Shown: positions 34,361-43,912, numbered from the stretch's first letter. The stretch: 64,000 nucleotides of DNA from Thermorudis peleae (GCF_000744775.1 NZ_JQMP01000003.1:496001-560000); one strand, 5' to 3'. Notes: generated by a model not told the origin, from the letters alone. Program-made: numbers and translations.

Positions 34361-36484
34361 ATGAATACCTCAGTGTCGAATACGGCACATCCGGCGTCAC
34401 TCCGCTTGCCAGCCACCTTGACTGGCCGGCGCACCTGGGTGCGTGCCAGTGAAGATGCCTGGTGGGTACGTCCAGCGTTTCTTCTCCTTCTGGCCGCCAC
34501 GGCTGTCCTCTATCTCTGGGGGCTGGGTGCTTCGGGGTGGGCAAACGCCTACTATTCTGCTGCAGTCATGGCAGCAACGAAGAGCTGGAAGGCATTCTTC
34601 TTCGGCTCTTTTGATCCATCTAACTTCATCACGGTTGACAAGCCGCCGCTCGCCCTCTGGGTCATGGATCTGTCAGCACGGCTCTTCGGCGTCAGTTCCT
34701 GGAGCATCCTGGTGCCAGAGGCGCTGGAGGGTGTGGCGGCCGTTGGGTTGTTGACGGCGGCCGTGCGTCGCTGGTTTGGGCCCGTTGCTGGGCTACTGGC
34801 CGGGGCGATGCTCGCGCTGACACCGGTTGCCGTCCTGATGTTCCGTTTCAATAACCCTGATGCGTTGCTGACCTTGCTGCTTGTCGCTGCGGCCTATGCC
34901 ACGATGCGTGGCCTTGAAGATGGCCGCACGCGCTGGATTGTGCTCGCAGCGGTGCTCATTGGCCTTGGCTTCCTGACGAAGATGCTCCAGGCATTCTTAG
35001 TGGTGCCGGGTATTGCGCTCGCGTATCTCATCGCAGCGCCGCGACCATTCTGGACACGGATACGCCAGTTGGCACTGGCCGCTGTGGCTGGACTGGTCGC
35101 TGGTGGCTGGTGGGTGGCGATTGTCGAGCTGGTACCGGCCTCATGGCGGCCGTACATTGGTGGATCGCAGAATAATGACCTGCTGAACCTGATCTTCGGA
35201 TACAACGGCTTTGGTCGCCTGACCGGGCAAGAGGCTGGCAGTGTTGTCGGCCGAGGGCAGCCGGGGCCAGGCGCTTGGGGACCGACTGGTATCACCCGCC
35301 TCTTTAATCAGGAAATGGGCGGACAGATCTCTTGGCTGCTGCCTGCGGCATTGCTCGGGCTGGTAGTCCTCGCAGTTGTCAGCTGGCGAGCGCCGCGCAC
35401 TGACCGCGTCCGGGCGATGGCGATGCTCTGGGGCGGCTGGCTGCTCGTGACCGGTGCGGTCTTTAGTTTTGGTCAAGGCATCATCCACCCGTACTACAAC
35501 GTGGCGCTGGCTCCGGCCGTGGCCGCGTTGGCGGCGAGCGGTGCAGCAGTGCTCTGGCGGGCACGCAGCCACTGGCTTGCTCGGCTCACGCTTGCTGCTG
35601 GTATCGGGGTGACGGCTTGGTGGGCAGCAACGCTGCTCGGGCGAACGCCCGCCTGGTTGCCGTGGCTGCGCGTTGCTGTGCTCTGGGGCGGGGTTGTAGC
35701 TGCAGTTGGGTTGTTGCTGGCAACGCCGCGGCTCCCTCGTGCGCTTGCGGTTGGCACGGCTGCGGTTGCACTAGCAGTAGCACTAGCAGGCCCAACCGCC
35801 TACTCCGTTGTAACTGCGGCGACGCCCCATACCGGCGCATTGCCCTCAGCTGGGCCGACGCAGGCTGCCTTCCGCGGTGGGCCTGGTCAGGGCAACGTTG
35901 GCCGGTTTAATGGCCAAGCCAACGTGCGAGGCTTTGCCGGTAATAACGGCCAGTTTGGCTCAGGAACAAACCGTGCCTTCGGGCAGTTTGGCCGATTTGG
36001 ACAGGCCGACGGCAATACCTTCGGTGGGTTTGGCCAGCCAGGCATGCCTCCCGCTGGCATGGGGAACCCCGGCGGGTTTGGCGGCGGACTGGGTGGTCTG
36101 CTTGATGCACGCACTCCCTCGAGTGAGCTTGTGAATCTGCTTCGGCACGATGCTGATCGCTATACCTGGGTCGCGGCGACCGTTGGGGCGAACAACGCGG
36201 CTGGTGTCGAGCTTGCGACAGGCGAGCCGATCATGGCCATCGGCGGCTTCAATGGCACCGATCCTGCCCCGACGCTGGTTGAGTTCCAGCAACTCGTTGC
36301 ACAGGGTAAGATCCACTACTTCCTGGCCAGTGGTGGGTTCGGTGGCCCAGGTGGACGTAGTGGTACGGCACGCGAGATTGCCACATGGGTCGCTGAGCAC
36401 TTTGCCTCAACCACTGTTGGCGGTGTCACTGTCTACGATCTCACCCAGCCGCTTAGCGCAATCAGCAACTCAACCCTGGGTTGA
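34361..36484 (+). CDS. GT39-family membrane glycosyltransferase, YkcB-like
   Basis: 707 aa. An ArnT/PMT-like membrane half starts with WANAYYSAAVMAATKSW, VDKPPLALW and the catalytic-loop acidic pattern. About eleven spans are followed by a Gly/Phe/Gln-rich extracytoplasmic segment (about 500-580, many FGGFGQ-type steps). A C-terminal domain follows with YTWVAATVGANNAAG and IMAIGGFNGTDPAPTL, typical of YkcB-related proteins. GGAGGACAGA precedes ATG 34,361. It probably transfers a sugar from a polyprenyl carrier outside the membrane. Confidence 0.82.
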   Translation: MNTSVSNTAHPASLRLPATLTGRRTWVRASEDAWWVRPAFLLLLAATAVLYLWGLGASGWANAYYSAAVMAATKSWKAFFFGSFDPSNFITVDKPPLALWVMDLSARLFGVSSWSILVPEALEGVAAVGLLTAAVRRWFGPVAGLLAGAMLALTPVAVLMFRFNNPDALLTLLLVAAAYATMRGLEDGRTRWIVLAAVLIGLGFLTKMLQAFLVVPGIALAYLIAAPRPFWTRIRQLALAAVAGLVAGGWWVAIVELVPASWRPYIGGSQNNDLLNLIFGYNGFGRLTGQEAGSVVGRGQPGPGAWGPTGITRLFNQEMGGQISWLLPAALLGLVVLAVVSWRAPRTDRVRAMAMLWGGWLLVTGAVFSFGQGIIHPYYNVALAPAVAALAASGAAVLWRARSHWLARLTLAAGIGVTAWWAATLLGRTPAWLPWLRVAVLWGGVVAAVGLLLATPRLPRALAVGTAAVALAVALAGPTAYSVVTAATPHTGALPSAGPTQAAFRGGPGQGNVGRFNGQANVRGFAGNNGQFGSGTNRAFGQFGRFGQADGNTFGGFGQPGMPPAGMGNPGGFGGGLGGLLDARTPSSELVNLLRHDADRYTWVAATVGANNAAGVELATGEPIMAIGGFNGTDPAPTLVEFQQLVAQGKIHYFLASGGFGGPGGRSGTAREIATWVAEHFASTTVGGVTVYDLTQPLSAISNSTLG

Positions 36485-36559
36485 TGGAGGGTCGTGATGG
36501 CACCTCGAACGTCACGCCTGTTGCCCGCTGCTCACCTTGACGAAAAGGAGAGCATTCCA

Positions 36560-37153
36560 ATGAACCGCATTCCGCGATCTGCGCCGATGCACGCTGGGCC
36601 TGATGCCGTACTGCGGCTGTGGCAAGCGGCCGGGACTGCCCACCGGCCGTTGCTGCGGCTGGTGGTATCGGCACAGCCGCGGGTGCGCCACGCTATGGCA
36701 GGGGTGTGGCAAAGACCGGTTGTGGATCGACTACTTCGGTTTGCCATCGTTGGTGGGGTGGCCGGGAGCGTCCAGCTCGGACTGCTGGCCGGGCTGACCC
36801 GAGCTGGGCTGCATCCGTTCCTTGCCGATCTGGTGGCTTTCCTCTCCGCTGCCCAAATCAACTTCGCCCTCAGTCAGTGGTTCACCTGGCGCGACCGGAG
36901 ACTCACAGGCTCGGGGCTTGTGGCACGCTGGCTCGCCTTCCACACAATGATTGCCGGAACCGCGTGCCTCAACTTCTTGGTCTTTTGGGCTGCTGATCGG
37001 GTGCTGCCCCACCTTGTGGCGGCGGCGCTCGGCATTGCAGTAGCTGCGTTGGTGAACTTTTTGGGCGGCGATCGCCTGGTGTTTGCGCCGCTGGCCCCTG
37101 CCCCAGCCCGCGTAAGCACTCGGCCGTTGCCGCAACGGAAAGGGGGACGATGA
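36560..37153 (+). CDS. GtrA-family membrane protein
   Basis: 197 aa. A basic N-terminus (about 60 residues) precedes four spans with the GtrA pattern: LLRFAIVGGVAGSVQLGLL, FLSAAQINFALSQWFTWRD, and FLGGDRLVF at the end. GtrA proteins are proposed flippases or partners for polyprenyl-linked sugars, fitting the preceding GT39. AAGGAGAG marks ATG 36,560; an alternative ATG at 36,497 also has a good ribosome site (GGAGGG). Confidence 0.78.
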   Translation: MNRIPRSAPMHAGPDAVLRLWQAAGTAHRPLLRLVVSAQPRVRHAMAGVWQRPVVDRLLRFAIVGGVAGSVQLGLLAGLTRAGLHPFLADLVAFLSAAQINFALSQWFTWRDRRLTGSGLVARWLAFHTMIAGTACLNFLVFWAADRVLPHLVAAALGIAVAALVNFLGGDRLVFAPLAPAPARVSTRPLPQRKGGR

Positions 37154-39045
37154 TGCGGACAATGACGCGGCGTGCGCTTTTACATGCCGCTGCTGTGACC
37201 AGTGGAGCAACTCTCTTCGCTGCATGTGGAGTGCGTCGCACGGCCGGGACGCCAGTCCCGGCCGCTGTTATGTCGCCAACAGCACGTGTCACCGCGGCCG
37301 GTGAAGCATCGGCTGTGGTAGAGACTCCGGCGATTCCCGGCCTCGCCGTTTTCCCGCTGCCGAACAGTGCCACCGCGATGCCGCAGACGGAGATTACGAT
37401 TCGTGGTGTTACTCCCGATGCGATTGCTGCTGTCAGTGTCACGGGCAGCCAGAGTGGCGGGCATCTTGGCACGCTTGTGCCACACAGCGACAACGCTGGG
37501 GCGAGTTTTGTCCCCAGTTCGCCATTTACGCCAGGTGAACACGTGAGCGTTGCAATTGAGGTCGCCGGCCAACCCCGATCGTTCCAGTTTACGGTTGCTA
37601 CACCGGTTGCTGTCCAACCAGCCGGGCCTGGGCAACTTGTTGATGACCCGCAGTACGTGTGGCATTTCCGCTCGCGTCCCGACCTTCTGCCCCCGCGTGT
37701 CACGGTCACGCGCAGCGGCAACACAGCTCCTGGTCTGATCTTCCTTGGCGTTAAAGGAGGAGATGGCGTCCAAGGGTATGGCCAGCGTGGCGCGATGGTG
37801 TTAGACGAGCAAGGTGAGCTGGTCGGCTTCTTCCCCGTTTCGGGCGACGACCAATTCATCGAGAACGTCAGTATTCAAACCTACCAGGGGAAGCCGGTGC
37901 TTGCCTGGTGGGAGGGCCAGCATGTCGTTGGCTATGGTCGCGGGCGCTACGTCCTTCGCGACACGGCGTATCGCCCAATCGTTGAGATTTCGGCAGGCAA
38001 TGGCTATGCGGGCGATTTCCATGAGTTCCAGGTCACCCCGCAGAACACGGCGCTCTTCGTTATTTACCAGCCGGTGCAGTGGGATCTTTCGGCGGCAGGC
38101 GGTTCTGCCCAGGGAATTGCGGTCGACGGCGTGATCCAAGAGCTTGACATTGTCACTGGGCGAGTACTCTTTGAGTGGCATGCGCTCGACCATGTCAGCT
38201 TTGACGAAAGCTACGTTGCTGCGCCACAGGATCCGAACAACCATTACGACTTCTTCCACATCAATGCTGTTGATATCGATCTCAGCGACAACACGTTGCT
38301 CGTCTCGGCCCGCTACACCTGGTCCATCTACAAGATTGACCGCAAGACTGGCGCGGTCATCTGGCGACTTGGTGGGAAACGCAGTAGCTTTACCCTTGGT
38401 CAAGGTGTTCAGACGGCTTATCAACACCATATCCGTTGGCACCGTGATGGGACATTGACCATTTTTGATAATGGTGGAGCCAACAACGACACGAAAGTGC
38501 ATGACCAGTCGCGCGGGATCGTGCTCAAGCTGGACACGGGGCGCAAGCAGGTGAGCCTTGTGCGGCAGTACACGCATCCTGACAAGGTTTTTTCTGAGAG
38601 TCAGGGGAGCATGCAGGTCCTGGATAATGGCAATGTGTTAATTGGTTGGGGAAGTGCACCTTACTTCAGTGAGCATCGGGCCGATGGCACGCTCGTGCTT
38701 GATGGCCGTTTGCCTGACCAGAATGCATCGTACCGTGCGTTTCGTTCTATCTGGAACGCGCAGCCGGCTGACCCGCCCGTCCTCGCTGTTGAGCGTGGTG
38801 AAGGAGACGCGGTGACGGTCTACGCTAGCTGGAACGGGGCGACGACGGTAGCGCGCTGGCAGGTCGTGGCTGGGCCATCGCCGGAAGAACTCAGTCCGGT
38901 GAGTGAGGCTCCCAAGCAAGGATTCGAGACAGCGATCACCGCGCATACTGCCCAGCCCTGGATCGCTGTTCGTGCGCTTGATGCGAAAGGGCAGGTCCTT
39001 GCACAATCGGCCGTCGTTGCCGCGCCGCCTGTTGGGGGTAGTTAG
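37150..39045 (+). CDS. Arylsulfotransferase (ASST)-family lipoprotein
   Basis: 631 aa exported protein. The signal is Tat-like (MTRRALLHAA) with lipobox TLFAAC. An Ig-like N-domain (about 60-165) is followed by a beta-propeller with ASST-type blades (VTVTRSGNTAPGLIFLG, DFFHINAVDID, HHIRWHRDGTLTIFDNGG). Conserved histidines are present (HINAVD, QHHIRW). The family moves sulfate between phenols, but many homologues are uncharacterised. It overlaps the gtrA-like gene by 4 bases, so the three proteins are one operon. Confidence 0.78.
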   Translation: MMRTMTRRALLHAAAVTSGATLFAACGVRRTAGTPVPAAVMSPTARVTAAGEASAVVETPAIPGLAVFPLPNSATAMPQTEITIRGVTPDAIAAVSVTGSQSGGHLGTLVPHSDNAGASFVPSSPFTPGEHVSVAIEVAGQPRSFQFTVATPVAVQPAGPGQLVDDPQYVWHFRSRPDLLPPRVTVTRSGNTAPGLIFLGVKGGDGVQGYGQRGAMVLDEQGELVGFFPVSGDDQFIENVSIQTYQGKPVLAWWEGQHVVGYGRGRYVLRDTAYRPIVEISAGNGYAGDFHEFQVTPQNTALFVIYQPVQWDLSAAGGSAQGIAVDGVIQELDIVTGRVLFEWHALDHVSFDESYVAAPQDPNNHYDFFHINAVDIDLSDNTLLVSARYTWSIYKIDRKTGAVIWRLGGKRSSFTLGQGVQTAYQHHIRWHRDGTLTIFDNGGANNDTKVHDQSRGIVLKLDTGRKQVSLVRQYTHPDKVFSESQGSMQVLDNGNVLIGWGSAPYFSEHRADGTLVLDGRLPDQNASYRAFRSIWNAQPADPPVLAVERGEGDAVTVYASWNGATTVARWQVVAGPSPEELSPVSEAPKQGFETAITAHTAQPWIAVRALDAKGQVLAQSAVVAAPPVGGS

Positions 39046-39754
39046 CTCGAAAGCTCTTTGTCTCAGTTGCTCTCGTGCGCCGATCAGGACCGGGCAGAAG
39101 AGGAACCGCTGAGGTGCTCCAACCCTCTCTTCCCCAGAGGGGGTAGGGAGTGGGGGCATCTGCTGACGTGTGGCTACGCGCCAGATCACGCTCTCTTCAC
39201 TGGGGGCAGGTTGAGGGCTGAGTCGAATTGGCCTTCATCCTTGCCCCTTTTCTTCGTCATCAGCAGCGAAGGAGCCTCGGGTGCCGAGCAGAAAAAGATG
39301 AACAGAAAGTGAACAGTGCGGTGTGTGCGTTGTGGCACGTGTGGTTGTGTGCCTTGATTTCCTAAGAGCTTCCTGCTACCGTTTTCCTTGTCAGAATCCA
39401 ACCTTGCATGGAGCCGACATAAGTAGCAAGCGGACGCCGGGATGAGGTGGCTCACTGACATGATGCCAGTGACGCGAACGACCGTCGGCTCTGGTAGTGG
39501 CACGGGAGCGACGGATTGTGCGATCTCCTGCTTGGTCGTTCCGGAACCTGAAGCGTGACGACCGTGTCTCAAGGCGCGCAATCATGGCGTGTTGTCCTGC
39601 CCAGTATGGCCGTGATCGTTGTGACGTGGCGTGTCGGTGATCTACCAATCCAGGCGTTCCGTACCTCTAGTATGGGGACTGGCTTATTGCGGCATGCGTG
39701 AACCGAGCGGCGCACAAAGGTGTCATGACGTAGGAAGGTGAAGGGATACAACCG
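39046..39754. other. Long gene-free stretch
   Basis: About 700 bases between the ASST-like gene and csbD. A short CCCTCT/AGAGGG hairpin is at 39,123-39,141. No credible open frame, T-tract terminator or RNA motif was found. The lower-GC stretch 39,280-39,420 may hold promoters. Confidence 0.4.
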
Positions 39755-39964
39755 ATGGGTGCTGAAGAGAAAGTCTCGGGAACAGCGAAAGAGATCGCTG
39801 GCAAAATCAAGGAGAAGGTTGGCGAGTGGACTGATAATCCTGACCTTGAGGCTGAGGGCAAGGCCGAGCAACTCGAGGGCAAGGCTGAGAAGGCCAAGGG
39901 CGAGCTTAAGGACAAGGCGAAAGACCTGAAAGATAAGGTTGACGAGACACTCCACGATCGTTAA
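39755..39964 (+). CDS. CsbD-family stress protein
   Basis: 69 aa, highly charged and helical. It starts MGAEEKVSGTAKEIAGKIKE and then repeats KGE/KAE helix steps, typical of CsbD. The function is unknown; members are strongly stress-induced. It lies upstream of the Asp23 genes. Confidence 0.88.
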   Translation: MGAEEKVSGTAKEIAGKIKEKVGEWTDNPDLEAEGKAEQLEGKAEKAKGELKDKAKDLKDKVDETLHDR

Positions 39965-40075
39965 GGGTATGTCACGCTGCGTCGCCGGGCTGCTCGCATG
40001 CCGCTGATCACGTCGTATGTCTGTCACGATCGCTTCTCGTAAGCTGGTTCCTGCTCCCGAATGGTGATGATTCCC

Positions 40076-40100
40076 TGGTGCTCCTGTTTAGGGAGCACCA
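40076..40100. other. Perfect inverted repeat
   Basis: TGGTGCTCC (40,076-40,084) and GGAGCACCA (40,092-40,100) with a short loop, about 75 bases before the Asp23 gene. No T-tract on either strand, so it is not a standard terminator. Confidence 0.5.
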
Positions 40101-40176
40101 CACGCTCCAAAGACTATGGTTTTCTTGGTTTATCAACCTTCGAGAGAGTGGGAAAGCGGTAAGTTGGTGTGGAGGA

Positions 40177-40728
40177 ATGACGATGGTTGAGCAGAGGCCA
40201 GAGCGACCGACAACGCAGGAGCGCAGTGTAGGTGAGCGTTCGGGGAGTAGCGCAGTTGAGCGTGTCGCTAGCTCAGTACCGTCGATGACATCAGGCAGCA
40301 CGTCGCTTACTCGCCCGCGGGCGACCGAGCTCATCACGGAGAACGGCCGCACAACCATTGCTGACACGGTCGTGGCCAAAATTGCTGCTATTGCCGCTCG
40401 TGAAATTCCGGGTGTGCACGAGCTTGTTCCGCATAGCGCCGCCAGCGCGATTGCCGGCCTGACGCAGCGCGTGACCGGCGACGTGCGCACCGCTGGCGTT
40501 CGCGTCGATATCGGCGAACAAGAGGCCGTTATTGACGTCCGCATGGTCGTCGAATATGGCATCAGCATCCCACAAGTTGCTGAGGCTGTCCGCCGCAACA
40601 TCATGAATCGCATTCAGGGACTGACCGGTCTGAGTGTACGTGAAGTCAACATCGAAGTTACGGATCTCTTCTTCCCGGAGGATGTTGCTGCGGAAGCTGC
40701 GCGGCCTGCTGAATCACGAGGTGCATGA
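40177..40728 (+). CDS. Asp23/Gls24-family envelope stress protein
   Basis: 183 aa. A disordered Ser/Arg/Thr-rich N-terminus of about 55 residues precedes the Asp23 domain: TTIADTVVAKIAAIAAREIPGVHEL and VDIGEQEAVIDVRMVVEYG. ATG 40,177 has GGAGG just upstream; the open frame from 40,078 is longer. Asp23 proteins coat the membrane through AmaP in Firmicutes, and an AmaP-like gene is two positions downstream. Confidence 0.87.
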   Translation: MTMVEQRPERPTTQERSVGERSGSSAVERVASSVPSMTSGSTSLTRPRATELITENGRTTIADTVVAKIAAIAAREIPGVHELVPHSAASAIAGLTQRVTGDVRTAGVRVDIGEQEAVIDVRMVVEYGISIPQVAEAVRRNIMNRIQGLTGLSVREVNIEVTDLFFPEDVAAEAARPAESRGA

Positions 40729-41088
40729 GTGTCGATGGCGGCGGAGCACTCCTCGCCAATGATCGACCCGGCGATCGCGCTTGCGAAGGCGATCGCCGGG
40801 GCCCTCGTGCTGTTGCCTGGCTGTGTGCGCCTGGATGCTGGTCAGTTTAGTCCGATTGCAACCTATGGACCAGGTGAACGGGTAGATGGTATTGCGGTCA
40901 CTGTCCTTCCTGACCGTGTCCAGGTCACGGTAGCACTGGTCGCTCGCTACGACCCTTCGCGTTCTCTTTTCAGCCTAGCTGACGAGGTCCGTGAGGTGGT
41001 CAACGGTGTGGCGCAGTTGCTGATACCCCTGCCAGTGCGGCCGATTGATGTTGTAATCACCGATCTGGAGGCTGAGGGGCAAGGATGA
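40729..41088 (+). CDS. Second, shorter Asp23-like protein
   Basis: 119 aa resembling the Asp23 domain in its second half (AVTVLPDRVQVTVALVARYD and VVITDLEAEG), with a hydrophobic N-terminal helix. GTG 40,729 directly follows the previous stop; ATG 40,735 is an alternative. It overlaps the next gene by 4 bases. The function is inferred from operon context. Confidence 0.65.
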   Translation: MSMAAEHSSPMIDPAIALAKAIAGALVLLPGCVRLDAGQFSPIATYGPGERVDGIAVTVLPDRVQVTVALVARYDPSRSLFSLADEVREVVNGVAQLLIPLPVRPIDVVITDLEAEGQG

Positions 41089-41687
41089 ACGTCTTCAATC
41101 GGATCATCATGACGCTGCTTGGCCTGGTTCTCGTTGTCGGCGGTGTGCTGGGGTTGCTCGGCGCACTCGCTGCCAGTGTAGGAACACAGGTATTGACGAC
41201 ACTCGGGATCGGGCATCTTGTGACTCTGTTCAGTCCATTCTCGCCGTGTCTTGCAGCTGCCTTGCCCGCGGCGCTCGGTATTGCCAGTAAGCTGCTCATT
41301 GTCGGCGCAATCGGCGTTGTCCTCGGGGTGATTGTGCTGGTGCTTGAACTACGCGGACTGCGGCGGCCGCGTCCGATTGCGCTCTTTGAAGATCCACAGG
41401 GGCGGGTGACTATTTCCCAGGATAGTCTCCGCGTGCTGGTTGAGCATGAAGCGGCCCGGGTCCCTGGAGTGCGTCGGGCATCAGCCAGGGTGCAGGCTAA
41501 GGGTGAAGGCTTGGTCGTGCACTGCAACCTGGCAATCTGGCCTGATTATTCGCTGCCCGAGATGGCCGCTGCAGTGCAGCAACAGGTGCGCGAAGCGGTC
41601 AAGGATCTGCTGGGCCAAGCCTTAGCGCGGCTCGATATTGAGACGACCGTCGTCCGGCCTTCTACTCCAGCCCAGCAACGGGCGTAA
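41085..41687 (+). CDS. AmaP-like alkaline shock membrane anchor
   Basis: 200 aa. Two spans (about 8-30 and 62-88, the first LLGLVLVVGGVLGLLGAL) are followed by a cytoplasmic domain with VTISQDSLRVLVEHEAARVPGV. This is the AmaP/Asp23-like arrangement that anchors Asp23 at the membrane. Translational coupling to the upstream gene is likely (ATGA overlap). Confidence 0.8.
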   Translation: MNVFNRIIMTLLGLVLVVGGVLGLLGALAASVGTQVLTTLGIGHLVTLFSPFSPCLAAALPAALGIASKLLIVGAIGVVLGVIVLVLELRGLRRPRPIALFEDPQGRVTISQDSLRVLVEHEAARVPGVRRASARVQAKGEGLVVHCNLAIWPDYSLPEMAAAVQQQVREAVKDLLGQALARLDIETTVVRPSTPAQQRA

Positions 41688-41719
41688 GCGCGTGGAGAGT
41701 GGCAGGGAAGGAATGACGT

Positions 41720-41908
41720 ATGCTACATCTCGATGAACTCCTGGAGCGACCGATCTTAGTCATTGTGCTCGCCGCGCTCTTGATCATCCTTGGCCTGTTG
41801 ATTATGAACAATCCCCGACTGCTATCCTGGCTAGTTGGAATTGGCTGTGTGCTCGGCGGCATCGCGCTTGGCGCGCAGGTGCTGCTCGGTGGACGCCGAT
41901 ATCGTTAG
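41720..41908 (+). CDS. Small membrane protein (DUF2273-like)
   Basis: 62 aa with two spans (ILVIVLAALLIILGLLIM and LLSWLVGIGCVLGGIALGA). Its size and position after amaP match the DUF2273 proteins of Asp23 operons. ATG 41,720 has GGAAGG upstream. It overlaps the convergent phosphofructokinase gene by 4 bases. Confidence 0.7.
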   Translation: MLHLDELLERPILVIVLAALLIILGLLIMNNPRLLSWLVGIGCVLGGIALGAQVLLGGRRYR

Positions 41909-43089
41909 ATGAATCGGCCAGGTGGCGGTGGAGGCTCGCCGATCAGCGGCAAGGCGTAGTGACGGAAGGCTGGGGTGATGCGGTGCCCGTCTTCACTGAT
42001 GAACGCGTCAGGGAGTTGCCGCTCACGCCCAGCCACACGACTAAGCGGTACGGCACCAAAGCTGACAGTGTACGGCTCATTCGCGATGCGCTTCAGCGTT
42101 ACCATGACCTCGGTTGCGCCTTCCGTTAGCAGGCGCACGGCATGTGCCCCCGCTGTCCAGGCTTCCTGCCAGTCAACGGAGGAAACAGCAAGCGAGAGCA
42201 TACGGGCGATGGTTCCTGGTTGGTCGATGCGTGCACGAAGTCCCAGTTTGGTTTCGACCGCCCGAGCGAGGGCAGCTGCCGGGCTCGGGTGATAGGGGTG
42301 ACCGAACGGATCGACCCAGCGCGTCTCGGCTCCGCCAAGTGGTCGGCCGGTTGCATCGCGTAATGTCTCGGGCACGACGACGACGGCCATACCATACTGC
42401 GCGTGCACTTGCTGGATGGCAGTAACAGCGTCCTCAAGGCTCTGCGGTGGTCGCTCGGGGAAGAAGATCAGATGTGGTGGATCGTCTGGCGTGGTTTGGC
42501 CCAGGGCGGTGGCGGCAGCGATCCAGCCAGCATTCCGCCCCATCACTTCTAGTAGTTTGACGGGGAAGAGCGCGGCCGTGGCAGCGGTGTCCAACCCGGC
42601 GTCGCGCGCAGCATAGGCCCAGAACCGTGCCACGGAGCCATATCCAGGACAATGGTCGGTCTCCGGCAGATCGTTATCGATGGTCTTCGGTACGACGACG
42701 ACCTGCAGGGGATAGTGCGCACGCTCAGCGGCTCGGGCAAGCCGCAGGGCAGTCTCAGCCGAGTCATTGCCGCCGATGTAGATAAAGGCGCTCACGTGAT
42801 GACGCTGCAGGATGCTCACGGCGATGTCAGCCATTTCTGGTGAGAGGCGTACGCGGGTGGTGCCAAGTGCTGCCGAAGGAGTGTGCGCAACTGCCTGACG
42901 AATCTCTGGAGGTTGTGCGCTCAAGTCGACGAAATCCTGTCGGAGAACACCTTCAATGCCGTAACGTGCGCCAAGTATAGCAGCGAAGTGGCGGCTGCTA
43001 AGGGCGGCCTCGACTGCACCAATCAGACTGCTGTTGATAACAGCGGTTGCTCCGCCCCCCTGCGCAAGTACTAAAACCGGCCGGCTCAT
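41905..43089 (-). CDS. 6-phosphofructokinase, probable PPi-dependent type
   Basis: 394 aa. The N-terminal phosphate loop is QGGGATAVINSSL, the active-site segment PKTIDNDLPETDHCPG, and substrate-binding MGRNAGWIAAATAL. The Lys in PKTIDND and the GGNDS (not GGDGS) loop are typical of PPi-type or mixed-specificity enzymes and not of ATP-PFK. This phosphorylates fructose 6-phosphate in glycolysis, reversibly if PPi-dependent. Confidence 0.85.
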   Translation of the reverse strand: MSRPVLVLAQGGGATAVINSSLIGAVEAALSSRHFAAILGARYGIEGVLRQDFVDLSAQPPEIRQAVAHTPSAALGTTRVRLSPEMADIAVSILQRHHVSAFIYIGGNDSAETALRLARAAERAHYPLQVVVVPKTIDNDLPETDHCPGYGSVARFWAYAARDAGLDTAATAALFPVKLLEVMGRNAGWIAAATALGQTTPDDPPHLIFFPERPPQSLEDAVTAIQQVHAQYGMAVVVVPETLRDATGRPLGGAETRWVDPFGHPYHPSPAAALARAVETKLGLRARIDQPGTIARMLSLAVSSVDWQEAWTAGAHAVRLLTEGATEVMVTLKRIANEPYTVSFGAVPLSRVAGRERQLPDAFISEDGHRITPAFRHYALPLIGEPPPPPGRFI

Positions 43090-43143
43090 ACCTCCCCCTG
43101 CTCGCCAGGGAAGATTGTAACCGGCCGGAGGAATCCTGTCGCG

Positions 43144-43863
43144 CTAATGCACGCGGTAGCGCCCGCCGATGATGACGTCGCGGTTCGGTGTGATGATGAC
43201 AATATCGGCTTCGTCGGCCGGCTGCTGGAAGCGCAGGGGCTTGGTCGTTGTGCGTACGAAAAGTGTGGGGACCAGCAGGCTTGTCCAGCCGAAGCCGAGG
43301 CCACTCCGCAACGCAATGCCTTCAATGGTCAGTTGGTCAACGTGGGCATCGGTCGTGATCCAGCGCTGGAGGAAGGGGCTGAGCCGTGGCCCCAGAACAA
43401 TCGCCGCAAGCAGTCCGGCAAGAAATGGCCAGATACTGAGGGTGTGCAGGATGATGAGAACGGCCAGAAACGTGACAGCGAGGACGAGCTGCGAGGCCAG
43501 TAACGTCGTGCCGCATCGAGGATGAATCGCCAGGCGGCGCTCACCGGCTTGGAGCCGCTGCAATGCTTCATGCGCTGCGTCAAGCACGAGCGCTGGGGAG
43601 ACAGCACCACGGATATAGAAGCCGTCATGGCGAGCCAACCCGGTCAATTGTGACGGACCAAAGCGCTCTTCGAGTACGTTGATCGTGGCGTGTTCGAGCG
43701 CGTGGTTCTGTCGCAACTGGCGATCGCGTAACAATCGCCAGAGTTGTCCCGGCGCGGTTACAAGGGTGACAAGCGCGCTCAGGGTCATGCCCACAGTAAC
43801 AGTGAGAAAGAGGAATCCGGCAATCAAGAAAGCGGCGAGGAAGAGTACCATCAACCCGATCAT
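43144..43863 (-). CDS. Membrane protein with NHALEHATINVLEER motif (DUF6391-like)
   Basis: 239 aa. An N-terminal span (MIGLMVLFLAAFLIAGFLFL), the motif RQNHALEHATINVLEER (about 53-69), an alpha/beta region with IHPRCGTTLLAS, then one or two further spans and a soluble tail. The H/E/H pattern suggests a metal site. Function unknown. Confidence 0.65.
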   Translation of the reverse strand: MIGLMVLFLAAFLIAGFLFLTVTVGMTLSALVTLVTAPGQLWRLLRDRQLRQNHALEHATINVLEERFGPSQLTGLARHDGFYIRGAVSPALVLDAAHEALQRLQAGERRLAIHPRCGTTLLASQLVLAVTFLAVLIILHTLSIWPFLAGLLAAIVLGPRLSPFLQRWITTDAHVDQLTIEGIALRSGLGFGWTSLLVPTLFVRTTTKPLRFQQPADEADIVIITPNRDVIIGGRYRVH

Positions 43864-43912
43864 GCGCTACCCCTTCGAGCGATGCGTCCAGCGGCAAGTA
43901 TGCCACTTGCGT

